Of a stretch of 58,812 nucleotides of DNA, positions 27,169-36,529 are shown piece after piece. A program made the translations under genes and the position numbers. How positions within the stretch are numbered: position 1 is the first letter of the stretch; every line of letters begins with the position of its first letter. Origin of the DNA: Solirubrobacterales bacterium (GTDB taxonomy: Bacteria; Actinomycetota; Thermoleophilia; Solirubrobacterales; Solirubrobacteraceae); the NCBI GenBank assembly GCA_019241635.1, contig JAFAWR010000367.1:1-58812 (forward strand). The letters run 5' to 3'. The notes under the pieces were generated by a model, which had not been told where the DNA came from, ran no database searches, and worked only from the letters and a program-made list of their open reading frames with translations.

Positions 27169-27822
27169 ATGACCGATCCGACTCCCCACCTGTTCTGGAT
27201 AACCAGCCGCGCCGCGGGCTTCGCGGCGCTCGTGCTGGCCAGCCTGGCCGTCTCGGCCGGCCTCCTGATGAGCACCAAGCTGCTCAAGGGCCGGACCAGC
27301 GAACTGCGCGCCGGCCATGACACGCTCGCGCTGGCCACGATCGTGGCCATCGTCGTGCACGGGGTCGCCCTGCTGGGCGACCAGTACCTGAAGCCGTCCG
27401 TCGTCGACATCGCGATTCCGTTCGTCTCGAGCTACAAGACGCTGTGGACGTCGCTGGGCATCGTCGGCGGCTGGGGCCTGATCGTCCTCGGTCTGTCCTA
27501 CTACGCGCGGCGCTGGGTCGGCGCGGTTCGCTGGCGCAAGCTCCATCGCTTCACCGCGCTGGCCTGGCTGCTCGGACTGGTGCATGCCCTGGGTGAGGGC
27601 ACCGACGCCGGCCAGCTGTGGTTCCTGGCCATGACCGCCCTGGTCGTCATCCCGGCACTGGCGCTGCTCTTCACCCGTCTGGCGCGCAGCGGGGCCGGCG
27701 CGGGCGCCGGTGGCGGCGCCCCGTCCCCCTCGCCGGGGCCTCAGATCTCGAAGAGACGTCCGTCCGGGCCGACGTTGACCACCGGCGTGGTACCGATCGC
27801 CGCCTCGGAGCCCCAGCACTGA
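27169..27822 (+). CDS. Ferric-reductase-like transmembrane protein (YedZ/MsrQ-type heme domain)
   Basis: 217 aa, about six membrane helices: FWITSRAAGFAALVLASLAV, TLALATIVAIVVHGVALLGD, KTLWTSLGIVGGWGLIVLGL, KLHRFTALAWLLGLVHALGE and a final AMTALVVIPALALLFTRLAR. His residues in helices 3 and 5 (IVVHGVAL; KLHRFTA and LVHALGE) are at the positions that bind heme b in the ferric-reductase/YedZ superfamily. It would pass electrons across the membrane to a partner that is not in the window. The C-terminal ~45 residues are a Gly/Ala/Pro/Ser linker and polar tail, and the last 82 nt run antisense through the phosphoesterase gene. Confidence 0.8.
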   Translation: MTDPTPHLFWITSRAAGFAALVLASLAVSAGLLMSTKLLKGRTSELRAGHDTLALATIVAIVVHGVALLGDQYLKPSVVDIAIPFVSSYKTLWTSLGIVGGWGLIVLGLSYYARRWVGAVRWRKLHRFTALAWLLGLVHALGEGTDAGQLWFLAMTALVVIPALALLFTRLARSGAGAGAGGGAPSPSPGPQISKRRPSGPTLTTGVVPIAASEPQH

Positions 27823-28334
27823 TGGATGTGGCCGCACACCACGAGCGAGGGCCGCGTGCGCTCGATCGCCTCGAGGATCGCGCGGCTACCCAGATGACGT
27901 CCGTGGGCCCGGTCGACGTAGCCCTTCGGGGGTGAGTGGACGATGAGCACGGCGCCTTCGGGGCAGCTCTCGAGCTTGGCGGCCGCCGCTTCCTCGCTCA
28001 GGTCGAAGCTCCAGGGAAACGGGGTGGGCGGGACGCCCCCGCCCAGCCCGAACAGCTGAAGCCCTTCGACCTGGACCGCCTGGCCGTGGAGCACCTGGGC
28101 GCTCGGCCAGCCCCCGCAGGCCTGCCAGAGCTCGGTGTCGGTCTCGGCGTTGCCGGGGACGAGCACGCTCGGCGTGGCGATCGCGCTGAGCACCTCGATC
28201 GTCTCCTCGAGGCCCCTGCGCATGGTCGCGTAGTCGCCGGCGCCGAGCACCACGTCAGCCTCGCGCGCCAGCTCGACCAGGCGTTCCGCGCGGTCGCGGT
28301 CGCGGTGCAGATCGCTGAAGGCGAGCAGCTTCAT
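27741..28334 (-). CDS. Calcineurin-like metallophosphoesterase
   Basis: 197 aa from the ATG at 28332-28334 (MKLLAFSDLHRDRDRA); a TTG one codon upstream is the alternative. The dimetal phosphoesterase motifs are present: FSDLH (D-x-H), VLGAGDY (GD), LVPGNAETDTE (GN, with Ala-Glu rather than His-Asp/Glu after it), IVHSPPKGY (His) and VVCGHIHQCWG (GHxH). The GNAE variant is common in the small YfcE/Icc-like clade. The substrate is unknown. It is divergent from the large secreted protein across 172 nt. Confidence 0.88.
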   Translation of the reverse strand: MKLLAFSDLHRDRDRAERLVELAREADVVLGAGDYATMRRGLEETIEVLSAIATPSVLVPGNAETDTELWQACGGWPSAQVLHGQAVQVEGLQLFGLGGGVPPTPFPWSFDLSEEAAAAKLESCPEGAVLIVHSPPKGYVDRAHGRHLGSRAILEAIERTRPSLVVCGHIHQCWGSEAAIGTTPVVNVGPDGRLFEI

Positions 28335-28506
28335 CAACCGCTAGCTACGGATGCGCAGGATGGCAAGCGGGCCGGTAGCATGGCGTGCGCGCGACCCTCC
28401 GTGACCGCTCCACGCCTCGAATGATACGGCCGGCGTGGTGGGAGTCGGGGCTGGAGGCCCCCCGCGGAGTGAGTAGCACCACGTTTCTAGAGGAGGTATC
28501 TGCCAA

Positions 28507-30144
28507 GTGTCATCACGACCCAGGCGAGCCATCGTCGGGCTCGCGGTAGCGGTTGCGGCGCTCGTTGGGTTGCCGGCTTCCGCGTTTGCCGCCGGCGAAG
28601 GGCTCACCGTCACCCCGACCAACACCCAGGCGGGTGGCGGCACGAACGTCAGCGCGACGCTGACCTTCGCACCCGGCGACACGCCGAAGACCGTTGTCAC
28701 CTCGCTGGCCCCGGGCATGCTCGGCAATCTAAACGCCAACCCGAGCTGTCTCGCCGCGACGCAGCTGACCCCCGCCTGCCAGATCGGCACGGCAAGCGTG
28801 AGCACCACAGGCGGACCCGTGCCGGGCACCCTGTACCTCGTGCCGGCCGCGCCGAGCTCGGGCGATGCCGCCGGGATCGACCTGGTCACGGTCAGCTCGC
28901 CGACGCCGCAGTACATCGGCGTCTCGCTCAACCCGAGCGCGCCGGGCGGCTTGAACCTGACCACCACGTTCCCGAACCCGGCCCCGGCCCGGATCACCAG
29001 CTTCACGGCGAACTTCACCACGCTGAACGGTCAGGAGTTCACTCGCCTTCCGTCGAGCTGTAGCGCGGCGACGAGCACGATGAGCGCCACCTACTACAAC
29101 GGCACCGCGGCCGGCTCGGCCTCGAGCGCGTTCGCGCCGACGGGCTGCTCGAGCCTCACCTACGCCCCGACGCTGACCGCCGCGATCACGCGGGACGCGA
29201 AGGACAGCGGCGCGGCCCTCAAGCTCAGCATCGACCAGGCGGCCACCGACTCGGCCAGCAAGACGATCGTGTTGCAGTTCCCCAAGGGGCTCAACCCGAA
29301 CCTCCTGCCTGACGCCCCGTGCCTGACCTCGGCCCCGTGCAACGTCGGGTCCGCCACGGCCACCTCACCGCTCGTCCCGAGCGCGGCCCTGGCCAACGGC
29401 ACCGTGACCCTCGGCGGCACGATCAGCGCGCCGACGATCTCGATCGCCTTCCCGGCGCCGTTCGCGATCACCCTCACCGGGGCGGTCAACCTGACCACCG
29501 GGGCGGTCACGTTCTCGAACGTGCCCGACGTGCCGCTGACCGCGCTCAACGTGACCATCACGGGTCCGAACGGCCAGAAGGCATTCACCACCGACTGCGC
29601 GCCGGCCAGTGTCGGCGGCGCGTTCACCGCGCAGAGCGGTGCCACCAAGTCGGTGTCGGCGGCGATCGCGTTCACGGGCTGCGCGGTCAAGCCGACCGTG
29701 TCCGGGTCGACCAGCGGGCTGGCCGGCGGCCATCCCAAGCTGAAGTTCAAGGTCACCCACGGCAAGAGCGCTCCCAAGCTCGCCACCCTGGCCGTCGGTC
29801 TGCCCACCGGGCTGAAGTTCGCCCGCTCGGCGATCGTGTCGCACCAGACGTGCACGGGCACGGGCAAGAAGAAGAAGTGCTCGACGACCACCGTCATCAA
29901 GGGACTGGGGATCGCCGGCGGCAGGGCCAAGTCCGTGGCGATCAAGGGCGGCAAGCTCGTGATCGCGCTGCGGACGCCGGCCAACAGCGTGTCGCTCACG
30001 ATCAGCGGAGCGCTGATCAGCGAGAGCAACTCGCTGCAGACGAGCGTCAAGAAGCACAAGACCAAGACCCTGAAGTTCACGGTCAAGACCACCGACGCCA
30101 AGCGCACGGCGACCACGCTGTCGCTGAAGCTGCGCGCGCATTAG
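28507..30144 (+). CDS. Large secreted protein of unknown function (545 aa)
   Basis: Signal peptide IVGLAVAVAALVGLPASAFA-AGEG, then a mature chain rich in Thr, Ser, Ala and Gly with beta-strand character throughout (LTVTPTNTQAGGGTNVSATL, APTISIAFPAPFAITLTGAV). About a dozen Cys occur, several in NPSCLAATQLTPACQIGTAS-type loops that likely form disulfides; the segment NLLPDAPCLTSAPCNVGSAT repeats that layout ~190 residues later, suggesting an internal duplication. The last ~130 residues are Lys-rich (TGKKKKCSTT, VKKHKTKTLKFTVK). It has the best Shine-Dalgarno in the window (AGGAGG at 28491-28496) before a GTG start, so it is probably made in quantity. Candidate surface or matrix protein; no enzyme motif seen. 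Confidence 0.75.
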   Translation: MSSRPRRAIVGLAVAVAALVGLPASAFAAGEGLTVTPTNTQAGGGTNVSATLTFAPGDTPKTVVTSLAPGMLGNLNANPSCLAATQLTPACQIGTASVSTTGGPVPGTLYLVPAAPSSGDAAGIDLVTVSSPTPQYIGVSLNPSAPGGLNLTTTFPNPAPARITSFTANFTTLNGQEFTRLPSSCSAATSTMSATYYNGTAAGSASSAFAPTGCSSLTYAPTLTAAITRDAKDSGAALKLSIDQAATDSASKTIVLQFPKGLNPNLLPDAPCLTSAPCNVGSATATSPLVPSAALANGTVTLGGTISAPTISIAFPAPFAITLTGAVNLTTGAVTFSNVPDVPLTALNVTITGPNGQKAFTTDCAPASVGGAFTAQSGATKSVSAAIAFTGCAVKPTVSGSTSGLAGGHPKLKFKVTHGKSAPKLATLAVGLPTGLKFARSAIVSHQTCTGTGKKKKCSTTTVIKGLGIAGGRAKSVAIKGGKLVIALRTPANSVSLTISGALISESNSLQTSVKKHKTKTLKFTVKTTDAKRTATTLSLKLRAH

Positions 30145-30289
30145 TCCGCACGCCACGTCCCGCGGCACGGCGCCTCATCGCCGTGTCGCGGGGCCGGCGT
30201 GGGCGTGGTCCACCGGCGGGAGCTTCTCGCCATTCGGCGCGTCACCGAAACGTGAAAGGCAGTTCGATCGCGCATAGCGCAACCGATCC

Positions 30290-30320
30290 GCCACTCGCGG
30301 CGCTGGGCCTCGCGAGTGGC
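30290..30320. terminator. Intergenic hairpin between convergent genes (probable bidirectional terminator)
   Basis: GCCACTCGCG (30290-30299) and CGCGAGTGGC (30311-30320) are perfect 10-bp complements around an 11-nt loop, followed by GCTTTAG. It lies 145 nt after the secreted-protein gene and 52 nt before the stop of the convergent slipin gene. There is no long T-run, as usual in GC-rich actinobacteria. The rest of 30145-30371 has no supported gene. Confidence 0.6.
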
Positions 30321-30371
30321 GCTTTAGTCGCGGTCGCAGCGGCGTCGGGCCGGCGTCGGCGCCGGCCTTGC

Positions 30372-31304
30372 CTAGGTGTCCGGGTCCGGTCGCATCTGCT
30401 CCGTGCTGCCCGTCGATGTCGGGTCGCCGGTCGCCGCCGACCCGCCGCCGGCACCCAACGCCCGTGACGCCCTGGGCTCGAGTGCGCCGTTCTCGGCGCC
30501 GGATGTGACTCCCGGCGCAGCATCAGCCGCAGCGCCAGCGCCACCCTGGCCGATCGCGTCGAGCACTGGCTTGACCAGGTCGATCGGCATCGGGAAGACC
30601 ACGGTCGAGTTCTGGTTGACCCCGATTTCGCGCAGCGTCTGCAGGTAGCGGAGCTGAAGCGTGGTCGGGTTGCGCCCGATGATGTCGGCCGCATCGGCCA
30701 GGCGCGTGGCGGCCTGGGCCTCGCCCTCGGCGTTGATGATCTTCGCGCGGCGCTCGCGCTCGGCCTCGGCCTGGCGCGCGATCGCGTGTTGCATGCGCTC
30801 GGGGATCTCCACGTCCTTGATCTCGACCGTGGTGACCTTGATCCCCCACGGCTCGGTCTGGGCGTCGATGACCTGCTGGAGCGATTCGTTGAGGCTCTCG
30901 CGCTCGCCGAGCAAGTGGTCGAGGTCGACGCCGCCCAGCACGGAGCGGAGCGTGGTCTGCGAAATCTGCAGCGTCGCGTTGTGGTAGTTCTCGACGGCGT
31001 TCACCGCCTTGTTCGGGTCGACCACCCGGTAGTAGGCCACCGCGGTCACGCGCACGGGGATGTTGTCGCGGGTGATGACCTCCTGGGGCGGCACGGTGAG
31101 CGTCACCGTCCGCAGCGAAATCCGGACCATGCGGTCGATCGTCGGCACGAGCAGGATCAGCCCCGGGCCGCGCATGTCCGTCACTCGGCCGAGCCGGAAC
31201 ACAACGCCACGCTCGTACTCCCGGAGCACCCGGACCGAAGCGCCGACCACGGTCACGGCGATCAGCACCAGCACCGCGAGCACAACCAGGATCGCCACGA
31301 TCAT
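30372..31304 (-). CDS. Slipin / SPFH (stomatin-like) domain protein
   Basis: 310 aa from the ATG at 31302-31304, which overlaps the NfeD stop (ATGA) and has GGGAG upstream; an ATG 15 nt earlier is possible. One N-terminal membrane hairpin or helix ([20 protein letters not shown]) is followed by the SPFH domain ([75 protein letters not shown]). Next are a charged coiled coil ([20 protein letters not shown]) and a disordered Ala/Gly/Pro tail. Slipins form large membrane scaffolds and are typically paired with NfeD, exactly as here. Confidence 0.93.
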   Translation of the reverse strand: MIVAILVVLAVLVLIAVTVVGASVRVLREYERGVVFRLGRVTDMRGPGLILLVPTIDRMVRISLRTVTLTVPPQEVITRDNIPVRVTAVAYYRVVDPNKAVNAVENYHNATLQISQTTLRSVLGGVDLDHLLGERESLNESLQQVIDAQTEPWGIKVTTVEIKDVEIPERMQHAIARQAEAERERRAKIINAEGEAQAATRLADAADIIGRNPTTLQLRYLQTLREIGVNQNSTVVFPMPIDLVKPVLDAIGQGGAGAAADAAPGVTSGAENGALEPRASRALGAGGGSAATGDPTSTGSTEQMRPDPDT

Positions 31305-31783
31305 CGCATCAGCTCCCATTCCTCGGCCCGGCGAACCCTGATCGTGAGGCCGTCACGGTGATCGACCACGACCTCGTCGCCCGGGTGTAGCTCGGTTAGA
31401 TCTTCGTCATCCAGGGCGGACCGGCACGCGCGCCACAGGGCGCCATCGACCAGCACGCTTCCGGTCGTCCCATTCCAGTTGCGCACCGTCCCGAGATGTC
31501 CGATCAGGCTCTCCGGGCCCGCGCTGACCCGCTGGCGCCGGACCGCGACGCCCTTGCCCACGGTGATCGCGAGCACGGTGCCGGCGACCCCGGCCAGCAG
31601 CAAGGCCGAGATCACGCCCAAGACGACCCCACCGCCCAGGCCGAGCACCGCCAAGACCGCGCCGGCCCCCAGAGCAATCACTCCCGGGCCCCCGAGCACG
31701 CCCAGGGTCGGCACGTGTGCCTCGAGCAGGATCAGCAGCGCCCCCACGCACAGCAATGACGCGCCTAATGCCGTCATGTTCAC
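31301..31783 (-). CDS. NfeD-like membrane protein
   Basis: 160 aa. Three to four hydrophobic helices ([60 protein letters not shown]) precede a C-terminal OB-fold domain ([60 protein letters not shown]). This is the short NfeD class without the ClpP-like protease. It partners the downstream slipin. The start is GTG at 31781-31783, or ATG two codons in. The stop overlaps the slipin start. Confidence 0.88.
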   Translation of the reverse strand: MNMTALGASLLCVGALLILLEAHVPTLGVLGGPGVIALGAGAVLAVLGLGGGVVLGVISALLLAGVAGTVLAITVGKGVAVRRQRVSAGPESLIGHLGTVRNWNGTTGSVLVDGALWRACRSALDDEDLTELHPGDEVVVDHRDGLTIRVRRAEEWELMR

Positions 31784-31839
31784 ATCGTACGCCTCGCCCG
31801 GCGGCGCACGACCGGCCGGATCCGAGGATTCATCGCGGA

Positions 31840-32499
31840 TTAACGCCGAGGCCCGTTGCGTGACCGGTCGGGCGGGGCGAGGCGCTCCGAGCGCGCCGCC
31901 TCGGCGATGATCTCGACGCAGGCGTGGAGCTCGAGGCAGGTCGAGTCGAGCACCAGGTGGTAGAGCGTCGAGTCGCGGATGTCGACGCCGTAGAACTGCT
32001 GGAGATAGGCGGCGTGGGTGCGGTCGAACTGGTGCAGGGCGCGCTCGGCTGCCTCGCGGTCGAGGCCCGGGTCGAGCTGCATGGCCTGCTCGATCCGGCG
32101 CTCGGGCGGCCCGTCCAATCGGACGCGCAGCGCGCGCGGATCCTCTCGCAGAAGGACGACCGAACCGCGACCCAGCAGCACTCCCGATCCGGTGGCGGCC
32201 TGCTGGAGCAGGACTTCCTCGGTGACACGCCGGAAGTCCTCGGACGAGACGGTGTCCGCCGGCAGGGGCGCCGGAGCGCCGGTATCGGCGCCCATGAAGC
32301 CCCGGAGAACCCGCTCGAGCCAGCCGGTCGACACATGGTCGTCGTGCGCGGCTGCCTCGTCGTAGGAAACATTGAGGCGGTCGGCCACCGCCAGCGGGAT
32401 GGCCCGATCGACGAACGGGACGTCGAGCCGCTCGGCCACGGCGGGGCCGATCACGCTGCCGCCTGCGCCATACGAGGCCGAGAGCGCCACCAGCGTCAC
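31840..32499 (-). CDS. Cytidylate kinase-like family protein
   Basis: 219 aa from the GTG at 32497-32499, overlapping the MFS stop by 4 nt. The N-terminus VALSASYGAGGSVIGPAVAE is a P-loop-like G-x-x-G-G-S as in the cytidylate-kinase-like family, followed by RLDVPFVDRAIPLAVADRL. GSGVLLGRGSVVLLREDPRA and LRVRLDGPPERRIEQAMQ are the mononucleotide-kinase core and an Arg-rich lid. Family members are probably nucleotide- or nucleoside-binding kinases without a firmly known substrate. It sits in a minus-strand row: MFS, this gene, NfeD, slipin. Confidence 0.82.
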   Translation of the reverse strand: MTLVALSASYGAGGSVIGPAVAERLDVPFVDRAIPLAVADRLNVSYDEAAAHDDHVSTGWLERVLRGFMGADTGAPAPLPADTVSSEDFRRVTEEVLLQQAATGSGVLLGRGSVVLLREDPRALRVRLDGPPERRIEQAMQLDPGLDREAAERALHQFDRTHAAYLQQFYGVDIRDSTLYHLVLDSTCLELHACVEIIAEAARSERLAPPDRSRNGPRR

Positions 32500-34271
32500 A
32501 GCCGGGTCACCGTCCCGGGTCGGCGGGCGCCGTCGCCGGCGCGGGCAGCGGTCGGAGCCGGGGCATCGGGGGCCACGAGGTCTTCCTCGCGATGGTGGTA
32601 CTTGCCGCCGCGCAGCCACGACGCCCAGGCGGCGACCAGACACGCGATGAACGAGAACGTGAACGCCGCGCTCAGCGCGTCCGAGAACGGCGCGCCCATC
32701 AGGTGGGGGAAGAACGAGCGCCCGGTCAGCACGGCGACCTGGCTGGCCGGCAGCGAATGGAGCAACCCCGGCCCGAGCAGCTGCTGAATCGGGTTGTAGC
32801 CCAGGAACGAGGCGAACAGCGTCGCCACCGGCGGCAGGTGTGAGATCCGCACCGCGGCGGCCGCCGGTACGCCATGCGCCCGCAGCCCAGAATTGAGCGA
32901 ATCGGGCAGGTGCGCGGCCAGCCCGATGATCAACAGCGAGAAGAAGATCCCGATCGACAGGACCATGGCCGAGTTCTGGAACGTGGCGTTCATGCCCGCA
33001 CCCGCCCCCCGCTGCCGCGGCGGCAGGCTGTTCATCACGCCGGCCCGGTTCGGAGAGGCAAACAGGCCCATGCCGATCCCGTTCAAGAGCAGCAGCAGCG
33101 CGAACGGCAGATAGTTGAAGTTCACCGGCAGCCCCTCGAGCAGGATGAACGACAGCGCCGCCAGGATCATGCCGCCGGTCGCGAACGGGCGGGCCCCGTA
33201 GCGGTCGGACAGGAACCCCGACGCGGGCCCCGCGATCAGGAAGCCGGCGGTCAGCGGCAGCATGTAGATGCCCGCCCACAGCGGCGTCTGCTCGAAGCTG
33301 TAGCCGTGCTGCGGAAGCCAGATCCCCTGCAGCCAGATGATCAGCACGAACTGCAACCCGCCCCGCCCGATGGCCGACAGAAGCGTGGCCACATTGCCCG
33401 CCGCGAAGGCCCGGATGCGAAACAGGTCGAGGTGGAACATCGGCTGCTCGACGCGCGTCTCGATCACGCAGAACACCGCGAGGACAAGAATCCCGCCGAT
33501 GATCTCGGCCAGCACCTTCGGGCTTCCCCAGCTCATGACATGGTGGCCGTAGGGCTGGATCCCGTAGGTGATCCCGATCATCAGCGAAATCAGCCCCACC
33601 GCGAACGTCACGTTCCCCAGCCAGTCGATCTTCGCGGGGCGGCGTTCTGACAGGTCGACCAGCTTCAGGTACGCCCACACGGTCCCGAACAGGCCGAACG
33701 GGATCGAGACCAGGAACACCAGGCGCCAGTCCAGCGGCCCGAGCACGCCGCCGATGATCAGCCCCAGGAAGGTTCCCGCGATCGCTGCCACGCCGTTGAT
33801 CCCCAGTGCCAGGCCGCGCTGGTTCTCAGGGAAGGCGTCGGTGATGATCGCGCTCGAGTTCGCGAACAGCATCGCGCCGCCAATCCCCTGCCCGACCCGC
33901 ATGCCGATCAGCCACAGCGCGCCCGCCGACCCCTTCAGCGGCGTCGCGAACAGCAGGATCGAGAATGCCGTGAACACGGCGAAGCCCAGGTTGTAGATCC
34001 GCACCCGGCCGTACATGTCGCCGATCCGGCCCAGGCTGACCACCAGCACGGCGGTGACGATCAAGAAGCTGAGGATCATCCACAGCAGGTAGTTGGTGTT
34101 GCCCGGGGCGAGCGGATTGATCTGTATCCCCCGGAAGATGTCGGGCAGCGCGATCAGCAGGATCGAGGCGTTGATCGTGGCCAGGAGCATCCCGATCGTC
34201 GTGTTGGACAGGACGATCCACTTGTAGTTGGCCGGCAGGGTTGGGCCGGCGCCGGGCGAGGCGGCGCTCAC
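32496..34271 (-). CDS. MFS transporter, DHA2 (EmrB/QacA-like) family
   Basis: 591 aa with about 14 hydrophobic helices. The N-terminus has YKWIVLSNTTIGMLLATINA (helix 1 of DHA2 carriers), SLGRIGDMYGRVRIYNLGFA is the loop 2-3 signature, and IGMRVGQGIGGAMLFANSSA contains the helix 4-5 motif. An extended loop before the last helix (HAHGVPAAAAVRISHLPPVA-like, about 470-530) and a cytosolic charged tail follow. Probably a proton-driven multidrug or metabolite exporter. No TetR/MarR regulator is adjacent. The stop overlaps the kinase-like gene. Confidence 0.9.
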   Translation of the reverse strand: MSAASPGAGPTLPANYKWIVLSNTTIGMLLATINASILLIALPDIFRGIQINPLAPGNTNYLLWMILSFLIVTAVLVVSLGRIGDMYGRVRIYNLGFAVFTAFSILLFATPLKGSAGALWLIGMRVGQGIGGAMLFANSSAIITDAFPENQRGLALGINGVAAIAGTFLGLIIGGVLGPLDWRLVFLVSIPFGLFGTVWAYLKLVDLSERRPAKIDWLGNVTFAVGLISLMIGITYGIQPYGHHVMSWGSPKVLAEIIGGILVLAVFCVIETRVEQPMFHLDLFRIRAFAAGNVATLLSAIGRGGLQFVLIIWLQGIWLPQHGYSFEQTPLWAGIYMLPLTAGFLIAGPASGFLSDRYGARPFATGGMILAALSFILLEGLPVNFNYLPFALLLLLNGIGMGLFASPNRAGVMNSLPPRQRGAGAGMNATFQNSAMVLSIGIFFSLLIIGLAAHLPDSLNSGLRAHGVPAAAAVRISHLPPVATLFASFLGYNPIQQLLGPGLLHSLPASQVAVLTGRSFFPHLMGAPFSDALSAAFTFSFIACLVAAWASWLRGGKYHHREEDLVAPDAPAPTAARAGDGARRPGTVTRL

Positions 34272-34313
34272 GCCGTCACTGTTCCCGCAACTACTGAGCG
34301 TGAAAAGCGCCGC

Positions 34314-36422
34314 TCAGCGCCCGCGTGGCGAGTGGACCGCCCCAGCGCCACGCGCGCGCGAGCCGCGCTTGACCGCGAACATCGCCGCGTCGGCGCAGCG
34401 GAGCAGGCCGTCGGCGTCCTCAGCGTCGATCGGGTAGACCGCCCGGCCGATGCTCGCGCCGAGCTGGAGCTGATGGCCGTCGATCATGAACGGCCGGGTG
34501 AGCGCCGCGGCCAGGCGGTCGGAGACCTCCTCGGCGTCCCCGGCGGCGGTCTGCGAGTCGATCAGCACCGCGAACTCATCGCCCCCGAGCCGGGCCACCG
34601 TGTCGTCCGAACGCGTGCAGGAGGCCAGGCGCTTGGCCACCGCCACGAGCAACTGGTCGCCCACGTCGTGCCCGAACTCGTCGTTGACCGGCTTGAAGCC
34701 GTCGAGGTCGATGTACAGGAGCGTGATCGGATGGAGCTGCTGGCGGGCCCGCTCGAGCGCGCCGCGCAGCTGCTCGGTGAACTGCAGCCGGTTGGCCAGT
34801 CCGGTGAGCTGGTCGTGCAGAGCCTGGTGGGTCATCTCGTCGAGCAGGCGACCATTCTGGAGCGCGGTGACGGCTTGGGCGGCCACGCCGGACAAGCGAT
34901 CGCGCAGTTCGTCGGTCGGCTTGAGCCGGGCCGGCTTGTCGAACACCGCGGCCGTGAGCAGCCCGAGGAACGAGTCGGCGGTGACCAGCGGCACGAGCAC
35001 TGTGCCGACGAAGCCCTCGGCGCTGAGGATGCGCCACAGCGCCGGGTCGCCCTCGCTCTCATCGACGAACAGGAAGTCCGGGTTGGGGTCCTTGACGAGC
35101 CGGTCGAGCGCGGCGCCGGGCGTGGGCGTCCAACCCTGGGCCTCGACCTCGAGCCCGTCGGGTGCCTCGCGCGTCGTGACGGCACGGCGCACCAGTTCTC
35201 CGCGTGCCGCATCCCACAGATACACCCCGACTCGATCGCAGTCGACGACGAGCGGCACCGCGTTGGCGATGCGCCGCGCGATCTCGTTGCTGGTTCCCGC
35301 GGCGGCCAGCGCCCGGGCCAGCGACAGCAGCGCATTCGCCTGGTCGCCGCGCTCCTTGGCCTCCGTAAGCGCCGAGGCGCTATCGAGCGCGCTGGCGGCG
35401 TAGCGGCCGTAGACCTCGAACAGCTCGCGTTCCTCTGCGTAGAAGCTCTGTCCCTCTCCGCGCAGGGCCAGCAGGCGCCCGTACTCACGGCGGTTGGAGG
35501 CCACCGGCACGACCAGCCAGGACTCCGGATGGGCCTCCGGGCCCCGCTCCAGCAGTCCGTCAAGGTACTCGGCGACGCCTTCCTCCTCGAAGCCCTTGTG
35601 GTGGGTGTGAAGCTCCCCGTCGGGCTTGACCCGGACCGCGAGCAGATAGCGGATGGCGCGAACCTCGAGCGCGGCGCGGGCGGTGATCCGGGCCAGCACC
35701 GCATCGAGATCGTCGACCGCGATCAGGTCCGAGGCCGTGTCGAACACGCTGCGCAGGCGCTCCTTCATCGCGTCGAGCTGGTGGCGCAGCGCGGTGATCT
35801 GAGCCGGAGTTCCCTCCTGGGCCTCCTCGAGCGCGAGCTCCCAACTTACGTGATAGACGCAGCGATCGGCGCCCATCGCCTGGCATTCCTCGTGCTCGAC
35901 GACCCCCGGCGCGAGCCCGAACAGGACGGGCGGGCAGGTGAGCAATCCGGTCGTCCACGCGCAGTGCTCGATGCTGCGGGGGAACCCTTCGACCGCCGTG
36001 GCGACCACCTCGGCGAACCCCGGGCGCGCCTCGGTCACCTCGAGCCGGGTCACCGTGCTGAACTCGGCCGCGCCCTTGGCCACCGCGCCGTAGGCCCGCT
36101 CTGGGCTTCCCAGCGAGCGCAGCATGGCGGCGATCTGCGAGCTGCCCAGCCGCTCGGCGGCATCGACCCCGACTGCGCGGGCGAACTGAGGATGATGGGT
36201 GAGCCGGGCGCCGGCCTGCCAGAGCGCCACAGCCTCGTCGTAGGCGATCCAGCTCGTGAGGTCGAGCAGATACTCCGGAGTGCGCTGGCTGCCGGCCATG
36301 CTCAGCAGCTCGGCGACCGCCTCGGCGCCACCGTACGCGCGCACGCGCGCGAGCAGGACCGCGCTCATCGAGCACGAGAAGTGGTTCCCGCGGCTGGTCT
36401 GGCTGTGCTCCGGCGTGGTCAT
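34314..36422 (-). CDS. Diguanylate cyclase with V4R-like, GAF and GGDEF domains
   Basis: 702 aa, no membrane segment. Residues ~20-195 form a V4R/4-vinyl-reductase-like small-molecule domain ending EHEECQAMGADRCVYHVSWE, with the Cys spacing typical of that fold. A coiled segment (EEAQEGTPAQITALRHQLDA) and two GAF-like domains (~215-350 and ~365-510) follow, then the GGDEF domain (~530-690). The cyclase signature GGDEF is intact at ~610, and RSDD five residues before it is the allosteric inhibitory I-site, so it should make c-di-GMP with feedback control. LLYIDLDGFKPVNDEFGHDV carries metal and substrate residues. No EAL domain. It stands alone. Confidence 0.88.
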   Translation of the reverse strand: MTTPEHSQTSRGNHFSCSMSAVLLARVRAYGGAEAVAELLSMAGSQRTPEYLLDLTSWIAYDEAVALWQAGARLTHHPQFARAVGVDAAERLGSSQIAAMLRSLGSPERAYGAVAKGAAEFSTVTRLEVTEARPGFAEVVATAVEGFPRSIEHCAWTTGLLTCPPVLFGLAPGVVEHEECQAMGADRCVYHVSWELALEEAQEGTPAQITALRHQLDAMKERLRSVFDTASDLIAVDDLDAVLARITARAALEVRAIRYLLAVRVKPDGELHTHHKGFEEEGVAEYLDGLLERGPEAHPESWLVVPVASNRREYGRLLALRGEGQSFYAEERELFEVYGRYAASALDSASALTEAKERGDQANALLSLARALAAAGTSNEIARRIANAVPLVVDCDRVGVYLWDAARGELVRRAVTTREAPDGLEVEAQGWTPTPGAALDRLVKDPNPDFLFVDESEGDPALWRILSAEGFVGTVLVPLVTADSFLGLLTAAVFDKPARLKPTDELRDRLSGVAAQAVTALQNGRLLDEMTHQALHDQLTGLANRLQFTEQLRGALERARQQLHPITLLYIDLDGFKPVNDEFGHDVGDQLLVAVAKRLASCTRSDDTVARLGGDEFAVLIDSQTAAGDAEEVSDRLAAALTRPFMIDGHQLQLGASIGRAVYPIDAEDADGLLRCADAAMFAVKRGSRARGAGAVHSPRGR

Positions 36423-36424
36423 CA

Positions 36425-36434
36425 GATACGTATC
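36425..36434. promoter_or_regulatory. 10-bp perfect palindrome at the start of the diguanylate cyclase gene
   Basis: GATACGTATC lies only 2 nt upstream of the ATG (36420-36422, minus strand), where the ribosome site would be expected. It could be an operator or simply part of a leader. The remaining 95 nt to the MaoC gene show no other clear signal. Confidence 0.35.
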
Positions 36435-36529
36435 GGTGCCGAGCGCCGGTTAGCCGTCGGAGTCGGTACGGATTGGACGAACGGCTGTTGATAGCGTGCC
36501 GTCCCCGAACCTCGACTTTGGAGCGGCAG

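Noticed and set aside
34332-36491. 719-codon open frame antisense to the diguanylate cyclase gene
   Set aside because: No recognisable domain and biased shadow composition; the minus strand carries an intact GGDEF protein.
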